DNA of 64,000 bases from Streptomyces acidiscabies (GTDB taxonomy: Bacteria > Actinomycetota > Actinomycetes > Streptomycetales > Streptomycetaceae), in NCBI RefSeq assembly GCF_020010905.1, contig NZ_JAGJBY010000002.1, positions 3,596,001 to 3,660,000 on the forward strand, in the 5' to 3' direction. Shown one piece after another: positions 33,420 to 42,399 of this stretch. A program made the translations under genes and the position numbers. The notes beneath the pieces are model-generated. The model saw only the letters and a list, made by a program, of their open reading frames with translations, was not told where the DNA came from and ran no database searches. The first letter of the stretch is position 1; each line of letters opens with the position of its first letter.

Positions 33420-34727
33420 ATGAAACACAAACCGCTCCTGCTGTCCCTCGTGGCAGCGATGCTCCTCGTTCTGTCAGCCGCCGGAACCTCCTTAGGCCAA
33501 GGCCGCGCCGCGCCGACCTCCGGTTGCGGCAAGGCGCCGACCCTGACCAGCGGCACCCACACGATCCAGAGCGGTGGCCAGAACCGCAGCTACATCCTCA
33601 GGGTCCCGGCTGGCTACGACAACAACCGCCCCTACCGGCTGGTCTTCGGCTTCCACTGGCTGGGCGGCACCATGAACGACGTCGACTCGGGCGGCACCGA
33701 CGGATACAACTGGTCCTACTACGGCCTGCGGCGCCTCGCGGACAGCGCGAACAACGGCACGATCTTCGTCGCCCCCCAGGGCAACGGCAACGGCTGGGCC
33801 AACCCCGGCGGCCAGGACGTGGCCTTCGTCGATGCCATGGTCAGCCAGATCGAGTCGGGCCTGTGCGTCGACTCCAGCCAGCTGTTCTCCGCCGGCTTCA
33901 GCTACGGCGGCGCGATGTCCTACGCCCTCGCCTGCTCCCGGGCCACGGTCTTCCGCGCGGTCGCGGTCTACTCCGGCGCGAACCTCAGCGGGTGCAGCGG
34001 CGGCAACCAGCCCATCGCCTACATGGGACTGCACGGCCTCCGGGACAACGTGCTGCCCATCCAGTCGGGACGGGACCTGCGCAACACCTTCGTCCGGGCC
34101 AACGGCTGCACCCCGCAGAATCCGCCCGAGCCGGCCAACGGCAGCCTGACGCACATCATCACCACCTACTCCGGATGCCGGTCCGGATACCCCGTCACCT
34201 GGGCCGCGTTCGACGGAGCGGGACACGACCCCGGCCCGATCGACGGCTCCACCGGTGACGGCTGGCGCACCTGGACGTCGGGGGCGGTGTGGCAGTTCTT
34301 CACCCAGTTCGGCTCCAACAACGAGCCGCCGCCGACCACAGGGAACCAGCAGATCGTCGGCCGGCAGTCCGGGCGCTGCCTCGACATCAACAACTCCACG
34401 ACCACCAACGGCACCCAGGCCCAGCTCTGGGACTGCAACAGCGGCTCGAACCAGCGGTGGACCTACTCCACCGGAAAGCAACTGGTCGTCTACGGCACCA
34501 AGTGCCTGGGCGTCGGACAGTCTCCCGCCAGCGGTACACCGGCGACGATCGGGGACTGCGGCGGGCAGGCGGACCAGCAATGGAACGTCAACGCCGACGG
34601 CACGATCACCACGGCGCAGGCGGGCCTGTGTCTGGACGCGGTCGGCCAGGGCACCGGGAACGGGACGAAGATCCAGGTGTGGAGCTGCTCGGGAGGTGAC
34701 AACCAGCACTGGAGCATGCGGAACTGA
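33420..34727 (+). CDS. Secreted CE1/PHB-depolymerase-type esterase with ricin/CBM13 domain
   Basis: The protein has 435 residues. Signal peptide to about 27. The alpha/beta-hydrolase has 'YRLVFGFHWLGGTMNDV' (oxyanion), nucleophile S161 in 'GFSYGGAMSYALAC', acid in the 'GLRDNVLPI' region and His in 'FDGAGHDPGPID'. Six or more Cys suggest disulfides, as in fungal feruloyl esterases of this family. A ricin lectin occupies about 305-435 ('GRCLDINNST', 'GLCLDAVGQGT'). Likely a feruloyl or acetyl esterase acting on plant cell wall. Its 81-bp gap from GH29 and own AGAGGA site leave open whether it belongs to the same transcript. A terminator follows at once. Confidence 0.82.
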   Translation: MKHKPLLLSLVAAMLLVLSAAGTSLGQGRAAPTSGCGKAPTLTSGTHTIQSGGQNRSYILRVPAGYDNNRPYRLVFGFHWLGGTMNDVDSGGTDGYNWSYYGLRRLADSANNGTIFVAPQGNGNGWANPGGQDVAFVDAMVSQIESGLCVDSSQLFSAGFSYGGAMSYALACSRATVFRAVAVYSGANLSGCSGGNQPIAYMGLHGLRDNVLPIQSGRDLRNTFVRANGCTPQNPPEPANGSLTHIITTYSGCRSGYPVTWAAFDGAGHDPGPIDGSTGDGWRTWTSGAVWQFFTQFGSNNEPPPTTGNQQIVGRQSGRCLDINNSTTTNGTQAQLWDCNSGSNQRWTYSTGKQLVVYGTKCLGVGQSPASGTPATIGDCGGQADQQWNVNADGTITTAQAGLCLDAVGQGTGNGTKIQVWSCSGGDNQHWSMRN

Positions 34728-34735
34728 CCTGTCTG

Positions 34736-34775
34736 CGGGGGCCAGGCACGGTGACGTGACCGGGCCTGGCCCCCG
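34736..34775 (+). terminator. Terminator behind the secreted enzyme cluster
   Basis: A 12-bp stem (CGGGGGCCAGGC at 34736-34747 with 34764-34775) is followed by GGTTTTC, so it looks Rho-independent on the + strand. It also serves the converging BNR gene. Confidence 0.75.
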
Positions 34776-34792
34776 GTTTTCTGTAAGAGCCG

Positions 34793-35881
34793 TCAGCCCA
34801 CGACCGCCGCGCGTACGCACAGTACGTCCGGCAGGTGCGAGGCCAACTGCCGCCAGGTGTCGCCCTCGTCGGCCGACGCGAACACCTCGCCGTTGCGGTT
34901 GCCGAAGTAGACGCCCGCCGGGTCCGCGTCGTCCGTGCACAGCGCGTCCCGCAGCACCGTGCCGTAGTGCGCGGCCTGCGGGAGGCCCGCGCTCAGCGGC
35001 TCCCACGTCTCGCCCGCGTCCGTCGTACGGAACACCCGGCAGCGGTGGTCCGCCGGGACCCGGTCGGCGTCCGCCGTGATCGGGAAGACGTACGCCGTAC
35101 CGCCCCGGTGCGGGTGCGCGGCGACCGCGAAGCCGAACGTCGACGGCAGACCCGCGCCGATGTCCTTCCAGTGCGCGCCCCCGTCGTCGCTGCGGTACAC
35201 GCCCCAGTGGTTCTGGAGGTACAGCCGGTCCGGGTCCGCCGCGTCCCGCGAGACCTTGTGCACGCACTGGCCGAACTCCGGGTCCGGGTCCGGCAGGAAC
35301 ACCGCCGAGACACCCGAGTTGGACGGCGCCCAGCTCGCCCCGCCGTCCGTCGTACGGAACACGCCCGCCGTCGACACCGCGACCGTCACCGCGCGCGGGT
35401 CGCGGGCGTCCGTCAGGACCGTGTGCAGGCCCTCACCGCCGCCGCCCGGAACCCACTTCGAGCGCGTCGGGTGCTCCCACAGCGGCCGGACCAGCTCGAA
35501 GCTCTCGCCCCGGTCCTCCGAGCGGTACAGCGCCGCCGGTTCCGTGCCCGCGTACACCACGCCCGGTTCGGCCGCCGCCGGGTGCAGCTGCCAGACGCGC
35601 TCCAGCGAGGCCTCCGTGTCCTGCGGGAACTTCACCGCCGGCTTCGCCGGTTCCGTCCACGTCCGCCCCAGGTCGTCCGAGTGGAACACCGACGGGCCCC
35701 AGTGCGCGCTGTCGCCTCCGGCGAGGAGGCGCGGCGATGCGCCCCTCGTGTCGATGGCGACCGAGTAGATCGCCTGCGCGTTGAAGTACGGGCTCTCGTC
35801 GAACTCCCACTCCGTGCCGCTCTTCCTGCGCCCGATGAACAGGCCCTTGCGGGTTCCCACGGCGAGCAGTACCTCGGTCAT
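34793..35881 (-). CDS. BNR/Asp-box beta-propeller protein
   Basis: The protein has 362 residues with no signal peptide. At least four Asp-box motifs (S/T-x-D-x-G-x-x-W) recur: 'HSDDLGRTW', 'RTTDGGASW', 'RSDDGGAHW' and 'RTTDAGETW', as in sialidase-like and VPS10/YCF48-like propellers. The catalytic Arg triad of sialidases is not apparent, so annotation as an exo-alpha-sialidase would be unsafe. Opening 'LLAVGTRKGLFIGRR' is typical of a cytoplasmic family of unknown role. Confidence 0.8.
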   Translation of the reverse strand: MTEVLLAVGTRKGLFIGRRKSGTEWEFDESPYFNAQAIYSVAIDTRGASPRLLAGGDSAHWGPSVFHSDDLGRTWTEPAKPAVKFPQDTEASLERVWQLHPAAAEPGVVYAGTEPAALYRSEDRGESFELVRPLWEHPTRSKWVPGGGGEGLHTVLTDARDPRAVTVAVSTAGVFRTTDGGASWAPSNSGVSAVFLPDPDPEFGQCVHKVSRDAADPDRLYLQNHWGVYRSDDGGAHWKDIGAGLPSTFGFAVAAHPHRGGTAYVFPITADADRVPADHRCRVFRTTDAGETWEPLSAGLPQAAHYGTVLRDALCTDDADPAGVYFGNRNGEVFASADEGDTWRQLASHLPDVLCVRAAVVG

Positions 35882-36154
35882 TTCCGGTCACCTCCGCGAC
35901 GTCTTTGTCCCAGCACCGGCCAGTCTGCACCCCGCCACTGACAGTCACCTCCGGAGTCCATATCGTCGCAGGTCAGCAGGGTCGGACAGAGGTTCGAGCG
36001 CCTCTCCTCGGGCGCATTCCGGCGGACGCCTGCGCGGGTGGCGGGGTGCGTGGGAATGTCGGGTCACACGACTCGCCCTGAGCATCCGGGCGGCTCGCTT
36101 CGTATGGAAGTGCGGTCGGGGGATGTTCGCGCGCTCATGAGGAGGAAGCCTGCG

Positions 36155-36802
36155 ATGGCGTTCCGTGGTCCGGGGATGTGGCTGTGGCGCGATCGGCGCC
36201 CGCAGGGGTCGGTGTGGCGTGATCGGCGGGCGCGGGTGCTGCTGTGGCGCTGGCGGAGCAATCCCCTCCGGCGGCGTTCCGACGTCGTCGAGGCGTGGGT
36301 GCTGCTCGGGGCGTGGGTGTTCGCCGTCCTGACCGGGGTCCTTGCCGGGTGGGCCGCCGCCGACAGCATGGAACAGGGGCTCGCCCGCGAGCGCGCGGAG
36401 TGGCACACGGTCGAGGGGACCCTCGCGGAGTCGGCTCCGCCGCCGTCCGCCGACCCGCAGAGTCCCGCCCGTACGGAGCAGCTCTGGACCAAGGTCACCT
36501 GGCCCGGGCCCGACGGCATACCCCACTCCGGCCAGGTCCGGGTCCCGGCGGGCAGCTCCGCGGGCACGCACGTCCAGGTCTGGACGGACGCGCAGGGCCG
36601 CCTGGTCACCGAGCCGACCACCCCTTCCCAGGCCCGCCTGCGCTCCACCCTGGTCGGCACCCTCGCGGGCACCGCGACGGCGGCGGTCCCTTTCATCACC
36701 GGCAGGCTCCTGCGGGGGCGGCTGGAGCGGCGGAGGATGGATCAGTGGGGGGCGGACTGGGCTCGGTTCGATCCGCTGTGGGGGAGGCGGCAGACGGGGT
36801 GA
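36155..36802 (+). CDS. Rv1733c-like two-TM membrane protein
   Basis: The protein has 215 residues from ATG 36155, which has AGGAGGAAG upstream. The first TM helix ('AWVLLGAWVFAVLTGVLAGW', about 45-65) is followed by an extracytoplasmic domain with 'LWTKVTWPGPDG' and 'GTHVQVWTDAQGRLVTEPTT'. The second TM helix is 'STLVGTLAGTATAAVPF'. This layout is that of the Rv1733c family, frequent as many copies in Streptomyces and of unknown function. The N-terminus is very rich in R/W. Confidence 0.75.
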   Translation: MAFRGPGMWLWRDRRPQGSVWRDRRARVLLWRWRSNPLRRRSDVVEAWVLLGAWVFAVLTGVLAGWAAADSMEQGLARERAEWHTVEGTLAESAPPPSADPQSPARTEQLWTKVTWPGPDGIPHSGQVRVPAGSSAGTHVQVWTDAQGRLVTEPTTPSQARLRSTLVGTLAGTATAAVPFITGRLLRGRLERRRMDQWGADWARFDPLWGRRQTG

Positions 36803-36837
36803 GGGTGGTCCGAGTGTGTGAGGCTGGGAACCGGGGT

Positions 36838-39705
36838 TCAGAGGTGTGCCGTCAGGGTTCGGCACAGGGTCAGTAGCTTCTCGTCCTGGACGATGGTCTG
36901 TCCGCTCGGCCCGGTCGTGTGGCGGCGTCGGTGGGTCAACTCCGTTGTCGCCAGGTCGAGTAGAGGTGCGGCGGCTTCGGGGGTGAGGTTCGTCAGGGTT
37001 GTCGCTATGTGTACGCGGGTGTGGGGATGCGATTGCCAAGCGGACCGTAGGACGGTGTTCACCTCGCTCTCGATCTCGCCGGTGACAGAGGTGATCGCGC
37101 AGGCCGCCGAGACTCGTTCCCACGTGTCGGGGGAGTCGGTCATGAGACGCCTCAGGCGGGGCAGCGCGGGGCGGGCCGCAGGGCCCAGGTGGGACAGGCG
37201 GCGGGCTGTGAGGGCACGGTGGTGGGGGTCGGTGCTGCTCAACTCGTCGAGCAGCACCGGGAGTACGAGGGACACGTCCGGCTCGATCGCCCAGAGTGCC
37301 GCAGCAGCAGCCCCCTTGTGTACGCCGCGCAACGCGTCGCGCACGACCGGCAGAGCCTCCCGCGCGGCACTTTCCATCGCCTCCAACGCCCCGAACCCCG
37401 CCTCGACAAGCCCGGCAACCCCACGCTCCAACACCCGCACCACCCCAGGCACGGCGCCCGGATCCCGCAACTCCCCGACGGCGACAAGCAACCCCCGGAC
37501 AACCTCCTCCGACTCGGGCTGCTCAAGAGGCACAACTTCCAAATGCCGCCGCAAGACAGGCGCGAGCGAGGCTCCCTCCGCCCCCAAATACGGCACCACG
37601 GCCGCAGCATGCCGAGGCAACTCCCCGTCACCCAACACCTCCCTCAACACCCCCACAGCCCGCCGATCCCCACACCGAGCCAACGCAAGCAACGCCCCTC
37701 CCAGCACAACAACTCCCCGAGGCCCACCACCGGAGGCCGTACCCGACCCAACCGATCCACCCCCTCCAACACTCTCGGGCCCAACCTCGCCCACCTCGGC
37801 ACCCCCTCCGGAAACCACCGACCCCTCAGACCCGCCCACCCCTCCGAACCCAGCCGACCCACTCACCCCACTAGGCACCACCTCGCTCCCCAACGCCCGC
37901 ACCTCACCAACAGGGAACACCTCGCCGGAAGCTACGGAACTGCCCAGCCTCCTCACCCCTGCGTCGGTGGAGTCCGTGGGGCCGTCCAACTCGCTCGCCT
38001 GCGCGTTGCTGGAAGCCGTGGAGCCGCCTGGTCCGCCCGCCTCTGCTGCCTCGGGGGTCGTGGAGTCGTCCAACCTGCTTGTTCCCGCCTCGCCGGAGGG
38101 CGTGGTGCCGCTTAGCCTGCTCACGCCTGCGTCGGTGGAGTCCGTAGGTCCGTCCGGTTCGCTGGCTTCCACGTTGCCGGAAGCCGTGGTGCCGCTTAGC
38201 CCGCTTACCTCCGCTGCGTTGGAGGTCGAGGGGGCGTCCGGTTCGCTGGCCTGCGCGTTGCTGGAAGGCGTGGCGCCGCTTAGCCTGCCCGCCTTCGCCG
38301 CCTCGGGGGCCGTGGGGTCGTCCAGCCCCCTCGTCCTTGCCTCGCCGGAGGTTGTGGTGCCGCCCAGCCCACCCACCCCCGCCTCGGCGGCAGCCGCAGA
38401 GCCACCCAGCCCCCTCACCCCTCCGAACCCCGTCACCCTTCCGCCCACCCCCACACCACCGCCCGAAGCTGCCGCCTCCCCCGACCCCGTCCCACCCCCC
38501 GCCCTCCACCTCTCGACCCACCCCTCAGGCCGCCCCGCCACCAGCGAGTACAACCGGTCCGCAGCAGGCGCCCCCACCCCGAACAACCCTCCGAGCACAG
38601 ACACAGCCGCATCCCGCAACCGCCCCTCCTCAGCGACCAGTTGCTCCCCGATCAGCGCGACGAGCCCCGAGTGGTCCGCGCGCCACTCCCGGATGAACCC
38701 GGCGGAGAGCAGCACGGCGTTGCAACGGTCTGTGGGGGAGGGGAGGCGGAGTTGGGTCTGGAGGAGGGCGGTTCGGGTGGGGACGTCGTCGGCGAGGGCG
38801 CTGTGCAGCGTACGCATCAGATGCGCGCCCTGCTCGTCGGACGGCCGCAGCCGGTGCAACCGCCCCGTGAGCGTCTGCTCCGAGCCCGGCGACTCGCACG
38901 CGCGCGTGGACTGCGACGACCGTTCCCGCAGGAGCCGCGCCGTGAGGGCGACCAGGTCGGGCGGGAGCCGATCAGGCGCGTACGCGGCGAGTTGACCGAG
39001 GACGGCGAGGCGCAGGACGGGCGGGTTGGGCGAGGGAAGGTACGTGGTGAGGAGCGCGACCGCCTCGCCCGCGTACGCGGGATGCCGCCGCACGAAGAGC
39101 CCGACGGCCTCGACGACGGCGATCAGCGCATCGTCGTCCCGCTCGAACCGCAGCCGCCGGCTCAGAAGCGGCAGCACCCGCGAGGGCTCGTCCAGAAACC
39201 GCGCCACCCCGGTGACGGCAGCACGCCGAACGGCAGGATCGGAATCAAGGGTGAGCGCGACGAACAACTCACCCCCCGCACGAACGGCAGCCGCCCCCGA
39301 ACCACCCACCCAGCCAGAAGCACCCTCCGCACCGACCTCACCTGAACCGCCAAACCGGCCCACCGAATCACCCCCCTCCTCCCCAATGCTCAACAACAGC
39401 TCCAGCACCCCCGCCCGATCCCCGCCCCCCTCCCGCGCGGCCACCGCCAGCAAGAACGGCACCGCCGCCAGTGTCGAGTCGTACACCCCGCCCCCGTGAT
39501 GCACAGCCCCGTACAACGCGTCCAGCGCCGCCTCCCGCTCGCCCCGCTCCTCGGAGGCCAGCGCCCGCAGCCACCCGGGTACGTCCCCGGCGTCGCCGTG
39601 TGCGTGGTGCAGTGAGGTCCAGTCGACCTCGTCGATCCCCGTGAACACCTGGTCCTCCCCCGGACGGTGTGTCAGAAGTGCCACCTGATCACGAGTGTGC
39701 ACCAC
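36838..39705 (-). CDS. HEAT-repeat protein with a long low-complexity tandem-repeat insert
   Basis: The protein has 955 residues. N-terminal (about 1-400) and C-terminal (about 690-955) parts are HEAT/PBS-type helical repeats ('DPAVRRAAVTGVARFLDE', 'HHRALTARRLSHLGPAARP', 'WERVSAACAITSVTGE'). Between them lie about 290 residues of G/S/T/A/E-rich sequence. Its core is five 28-residue units, each with a variant of 'LSGTTxSGxxxASxxD', coded by 37954-38373. The start 'VDWTSLHHAHGDAGDVPGWL' is a common opening of this Streptomyces family. A scaffold role is likely. The insert may be an elastic linker between two solenoids. Confidence 0.75.
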   Translation of the reverse strand: MVHTRDQVALLTHRPGEDQVFTGIDEVDWTSLHHAHGDAGDVPGWLRALASEERGEREAALDALYGAVHHGGGVYDSTLAAVPFLLAVAAREGGGDRAGVLELLLSIGEEGGDSVGRFGGSGEVGAEGASGWVGGSGAAAVRAGGELFVALTLDSDPAVRRAAVTGVARFLDEPSRVLPLLSRRLRFERDDDALIAVVEAVGLFVRRHPAYAGEAVALLTTYLPSPNPPVLRLAVLGQLAAYAPDRLPPDLVALTARLLRERSSQSTRACESPGSEQTLTGRLHRLRPSDEQGAHLMRTLHSALADDVPTRTALLQTQLRLPSPTDRCNAVLLSAGFIREWRADHSGLVALIGEQLVAEEGRLRDAAVSVLGGLFGVGAPAADRLYSLVAGRPEGWVERWRAGGGTGSGEAAASGGGVGVGGRVTGFGGVRGLGGSAAAAEAGVGGLGGTTTSGEARTRGLDDPTAPEAAKAGRLSGATPSSNAQASEPDAPSTSNAAEVSGLSGTTASGNVEASEPDGPTDSTDAGVSRLSGTTPSGEAGTSRLDDSTTPEAAEAGGPGGSTASSNAQASELDGPTDSTDAGVRRLGSSVASGEVFPVGEVRALGSEVVPSGVSGSAGFGGVGGSEGSVVSGGGAEVGEVGPESVGGGGSVGSGTASGGGPRGVVVLGGALLALARCGDRRAVGVLREVLGDGELPRHAAAVVPYLGAEGASLAPVLRRHLEVVPLEQPESEEVVRGLLVAVGELRDPGAVPGVVRVLERGVAGLVEAGFGALEAMESAAREALPVVRDALRGVHKGAAAAALWAIEPDVSLVLPVLLDELSSTDPHHRALTARRLSHLGPAARPALPRLRRLMTDSPDTWERVSAACAITSVTGEIESEVNTVLRSAWQSHPHTRVHIATTLTNLTPEAAAPLLDLATTELTHRRRHTTGPSGQTIVQDEKLLTLCRTLTAHL
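37954..38373 (-). repeat. Five 84-bp tandem repeats inside the HEAT gene
   Basis: Exactly 420 bp = 5 x 84 bp, in frame (28 codons per unit), ending in a partial sixth unit. Units alternate between two flavours: a 'TPEAAEA' type and a 'PTDSTDAGV' type. This suggests that an older 168-bp duplication step followed the first. Confidence 0.75.
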
Positions 39706-39755
39706 GCCACTGACAACGATGCGGAGTCGAGGGGTGACTCAGAGGAAACGGGACG

Positions 39756-41405
39756 TCAGAGCCCTGGGGGAAGCGCGCGGTCGAGGATCGCGGTGAGGTC
39801 GGCGGAGTCGGGGAGCGTACCGAAGGAGTGCCCCCAGTCCCCGTCGAGCCGGCTCGCGCAGAACGCATCGGCGACGGCGGCCGGGGCGTGCCGGACGAGG
39901 AGGGACGCCTGGAGGGTGAGGGCCATGGTCTCGACGACACGGCGGGCCTGGGAGGGGGAGGCGGTCGCGGCCAGACGCCGTACGCGCGCGTGGGCCGCGT
40001 CGAGGCGCGCGTCCGCCCCACGGGCGAGGGCGAGTTCCGCGTCGTACGCCTCGGCGGTGGCCGGATCGCGGGTCAGCGCGCGCAGGACGTCGAGCGCGTT
40101 GACGTTGCCGGAGCCCTCCCAGATGGACAGCAGGGGGGCTTCCCGGTAGTGGCGGGGCATGCCGGAGTCCTCGACGTACCCGTTGCCGCCCAGGCACTCC
40201 AGGGCCTCGGCGGTGAACGCGGGCCCGCGCTTGGTGACCCAGTACTTGCCGACGGCGGTGGCGAGGCGGCGGAAGGCCCGCTCACCGGCGTCCCCGCGCG
40301 CGGCGCGGTCGGCGGCGCCCGCGAGGCGCAGGGTGAGCGTCGTCGCCGCCTCGGATTCGAGCGCGAGGTCGGCGAGGACGTTGCGCATGAGGGGCTGGTC
40401 CAGCAGGCGCGCGCCGAACGCGGTGCGGTGGCGGACGTGGTGGCCGGCCTCGACGAGGGTCTTGCGCATCAGGGTCGCCGTCGCCATCACACAGTCCAGA
40501 CGCGTGCAGTTGACCATGTCGATGATGGTCTTCACACCCTGCCCCTCGGGCCCGACCAGCCAGCCGACCGTGCCGTCGAACTCGGGCTCGGAGGACGCGT
40601 TGGAGCGGTTGCCGAGCTTGTCCTTGAGGCGCTGGATCCGGAACGGGTTGCGGGTGCCGTCGGGCAGGACGCGCGGGACGAGGAAGCAGGACAGGCCGTC
40701 GGGCGCCTGGGCCAGCACGAGGAACACGTCGCACATGGGGGCCGACGTGAACCACTTGTGCCCGCGCAGGACGTACACGCCGGGCTCGGCGGTCGGCGTG
40801 GCCGTCGTCGTGTTCGTCCGGACGTCCGACCCGCCCTGCTTCTCGGTCATGCCCATGCCCGCGAGGATGCCGCGCTTCTCCGTCGGCACGCGCAGGCCGG
40901 GCTCGTACGCGCGCGCGGTGAGCAGCGGTTCGTACACCTTCGCGAGGTCCGGCTGGTGGCGCAGGGCCGGGACGGCGGCGTACGTCATCGAGACCGGGCA
41001 GCCGTGGCCCGCCTCGGTGTGGTTCCACACGAGGCCGCCCGCCGTACGCGCGACGTGCGCGCCGGGGCGGTCGTCCGCCCACGCGGAGCCCGCGAGGCCC
41101 TCGGAGACGGCGACGTCCATCAGGGAGTGCCAGCTCGGGTGGAAGTCGACCTCGTCCACGCGGTGGCCGTAGCGGTCGTGCGTGCGCAGGGTCGGTTCGT
41201 GGCGGTTGGCCAGGTCGCCCCACTCCTGCGCCTCGACGCCGCCCGCGCGCAGGCCCAGCGCGCGGACGTCCGCCTCGGCCCACGCCGCGCCCTCGCGGCG
41301 CAGGCCCTCCAGGAGAGCGGGGTCGGCCGAGGCGTCGTAGGGGGCGAGGGGCGGCGGCTGGTTCGTGACGTCGTGGGTGGCGGACGGAGCGGGCGTCGAT
41401 GACAT
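39756..41405 (-). CDS. AidB-like acyl-CoA-dehydrogenase-family flavoprotein
   Basis: The protein has 549 residues, longer than a plain acyl-CoA dehydrogenase (about 380), as in AidB. Features: 'CPVSMTYAAVPALRHQPDL', the FAD-proximal 'GMGMTEKQGGSDVRTN', 'LRGHKWFTSAPMCDVFLVLA', 'DKLGNRSNASSEPEFDG', and the AidB-type 'ALECLGGNGYVEDSGMPRHYREAPLLSIWEGSGN'-like region (about 415-450). AidB in E. coli is induced on alkylation damage and binds DNA. Its enzymatic substrate is uncertain. It diverges from a PaaX-type regulator gene with about 74 bp between starts. Confidence 0.88.
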   Translation of the reverse strand: MSSTPAPSATHDVTNQPPPLAPYDASADPALLEGLRREGAAWAEADVRALGLRAGGVEAQEWGDLANRHEPTLRTHDRYGHRVDEVDFHPSWHSLMDVAVSEGLAGSAWADDRPGAHVARTAGGLVWNHTEAGHGCPVSMTYAAVPALRHQPDLAKVYEPLLTARAYEPGLRVPTEKRGILAGMGMTEKQGGSDVRTNTTTATPTAEPGVYVLRGHKWFTSAPMCDVFLVLAQAPDGLSCFLVPRVLPDGTRNPFRIQRLKDKLGNRSNASSEPEFDGTVGWLVGPEGQGVKTIIDMVNCTRLDCVMATATLMRKTLVEAGHHVRHRTAFGARLLDQPLMRNVLADLALESEAATTLTLRLAGAADRAARGDAGERAFRRLATAVGKYWVTKRGPAFTAEALECLGGNGYVEDSGMPRHYREAPLLSIWEGSGNVNALDVLRALTRDPATAEAYDAELALARGADARLDAAHARVRRLAATASPSQARRVVETMALTLQASLLVRHAPAAVADAFCASRLDGDWGHSFGTLPDSADLTAILDRALPPGL

Positions 41406-41413
41406 GCATCCAT

Positions 41414-41452
41414 GTTGCGCCTCCGCTGCGGCTGTAGCAATAGTGCAACACG
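41414..41452. promoter_or_regulatory. Inverted repeat in the AidB/PaaX divergent promoter
   Basis: TGTTGC and GCAACA face each other about 26 bp apart in the 74-bp space shared by the divergent starts, with a further AGCAATAG between them. This is a plausible autoregulatory site for the PaaX-type protein. Confidence 0.3.
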
Positions 41453-41479
41453 AAGAGGCGGGCCGTAGAGTACGTGCCC

Positions 41480-42283
41480 ATGCGCAGGGAGGTTTCGGCG
41501 GAGACGGGGCTACGGCCGCTGTCCGCCCGGTCGGTCGTCCTGAGTCTGCTGCTCGGCGCGCAGCCGCCCGAACTGCCGGTGCGGGAACTCGTACGTCTCG
41601 TCGAGCCGTTCGGCATCGGCGGGTCCACCCTCCGCGCCGCCCTCAGCCGGATGACCGCCGCCGGCGACCTGCGCTGCGCGGACGCGGTGTACGGCCTCAG
41701 CGACCGCCTCCTCGAACGCCGCCGGCGCCAGGACGAGGCGCTGCACCCGCGCACGCGCGCGTGGACCGGCGACTGGGAGATGGCCGTCATCACGACGACG
41801 GGCCGCCCGGCGGCGGAACGAGCGGAACTCCGGGCCGACCTGACGGCCCTGCGCCTGGCGGAACTCCGCGAGGGCGTCTGGCTGCGCCCGGCAACGCTCC
41901 TGCGCCCTTGGCCCGCCCGCCTCACCGAGCTGACCCACCACTTCACGACACGCCCGACGAACCCGTCCCGGGAACTCGCGGCGACCCTCTGGCCGTTGAC
42001 GGACTGGAAGACCACCGGCACGGCCCTGCTCCGCCACACGGACCGCTCCACAACCCCAGCCGACCGCTTCACGACTTTCACCGCAGTAGTCCGCCACCTC
42101 CTCTCCGACCCCGTCCTCCCACCCGACCTCCTGCCCCCCGGCTGGCCGGGAGAGGCCCTGCGCAGGGCCTACGCCGACTACCGCCAGGAGTTCGAAACCC
42201 AACTCACCGGCGAAGGGGACACCGACAACGCGATGGGCGCGGGGCGAAGCAGGGAGGCGGAGGGAGCGCAACGGGCGGAGTGA
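41480..42283 (+). CDS. PaaX-family transcriptional regulator
   Basis: The protein has 267 residues. The N-terminal winged HTH begins 'LSARSVVLSLLLGAQPPELPV' and includes 'FGIGGSTLRAALSRMTAAGDL', the recognition helix of PaaX. The central part 'LERRRRQDEALHPRTRAWTGDWEMAVI' and a C-terminal region follow the family. PaaX members repress CoA-thioester catabolic genes and are released by an acyl-CoA, which fits the adjacent acyl-CoA-dehydrogenase-like gene. ATG 41480 is used. GTG 41474 is possible. The last 25 residues are low-complexity. Confidence 0.85.
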   Translation: MRREVSAETGLRPLSARSVVLSLLLGAQPPELPVRELVRLVEPFGIGGSTLRAALSRMTAAGDLRCADAVYGLSDRLLERRRRQDEALHPRTRAWTGDWEMAVITTTGRPAAERAELRADLTALRLAELREGVWLRPATLLRPWPARLTELTHHFTTRPTNPSRELAATLWPLTDWKTTGTALLRHTDRSTTPADRFTTFTAVVRHLLSDPVLPPDLLPPGWPGEALRRAYADYRQEFETQLTGEGDTDNAMGAGRSREAEGAQRAE

Positions 42284-42340
42284 GGGCCGCACGCGCAGAG
42301 GCGGCACGCCGAGGACGGTGCTCAGCCGAAACCCCGAACC

Positions 42341-42383
42341 CCGGCCGCGCGCAACACCGTGCGGGTGCGTTGCGTGCGGCCGG
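42341..42383. terminator. Bidirectional hairpin terminator
   Basis: The stem CCGGCCGCGCGCAAC (42341-42355) pairs with 42369-42383 with one mismatch and a 13-nt loop. It lies between the convergent PaaX and PL3 genes. Confidence 0.75.
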
Positions 42384-42399
42384 GTATCCCGTGGGAGGA

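Noticed and set aside
34793..35881. Sialidase (GH33) assignment
   Set aside because: Asp-boxes are present but I find no catalytic Arg triad or FRIP motif, so only a propeller fold is supported.
37021..37120. tRNA or small RNA genes anywhere in the window
   Set aside because: No cloverleaf-like or CCA-ending structure was recognised in any intergenic region. This is a visual check only; a covariance-model search would be decisive.
36818..38995. Long + strand open frame opposite the HEAT gene
   Set aside because: It is Pro/Ser/Thr-rich without any domain, lies entirely antisense to a gene with clear HEAT repeats, and stays open because of base composition.
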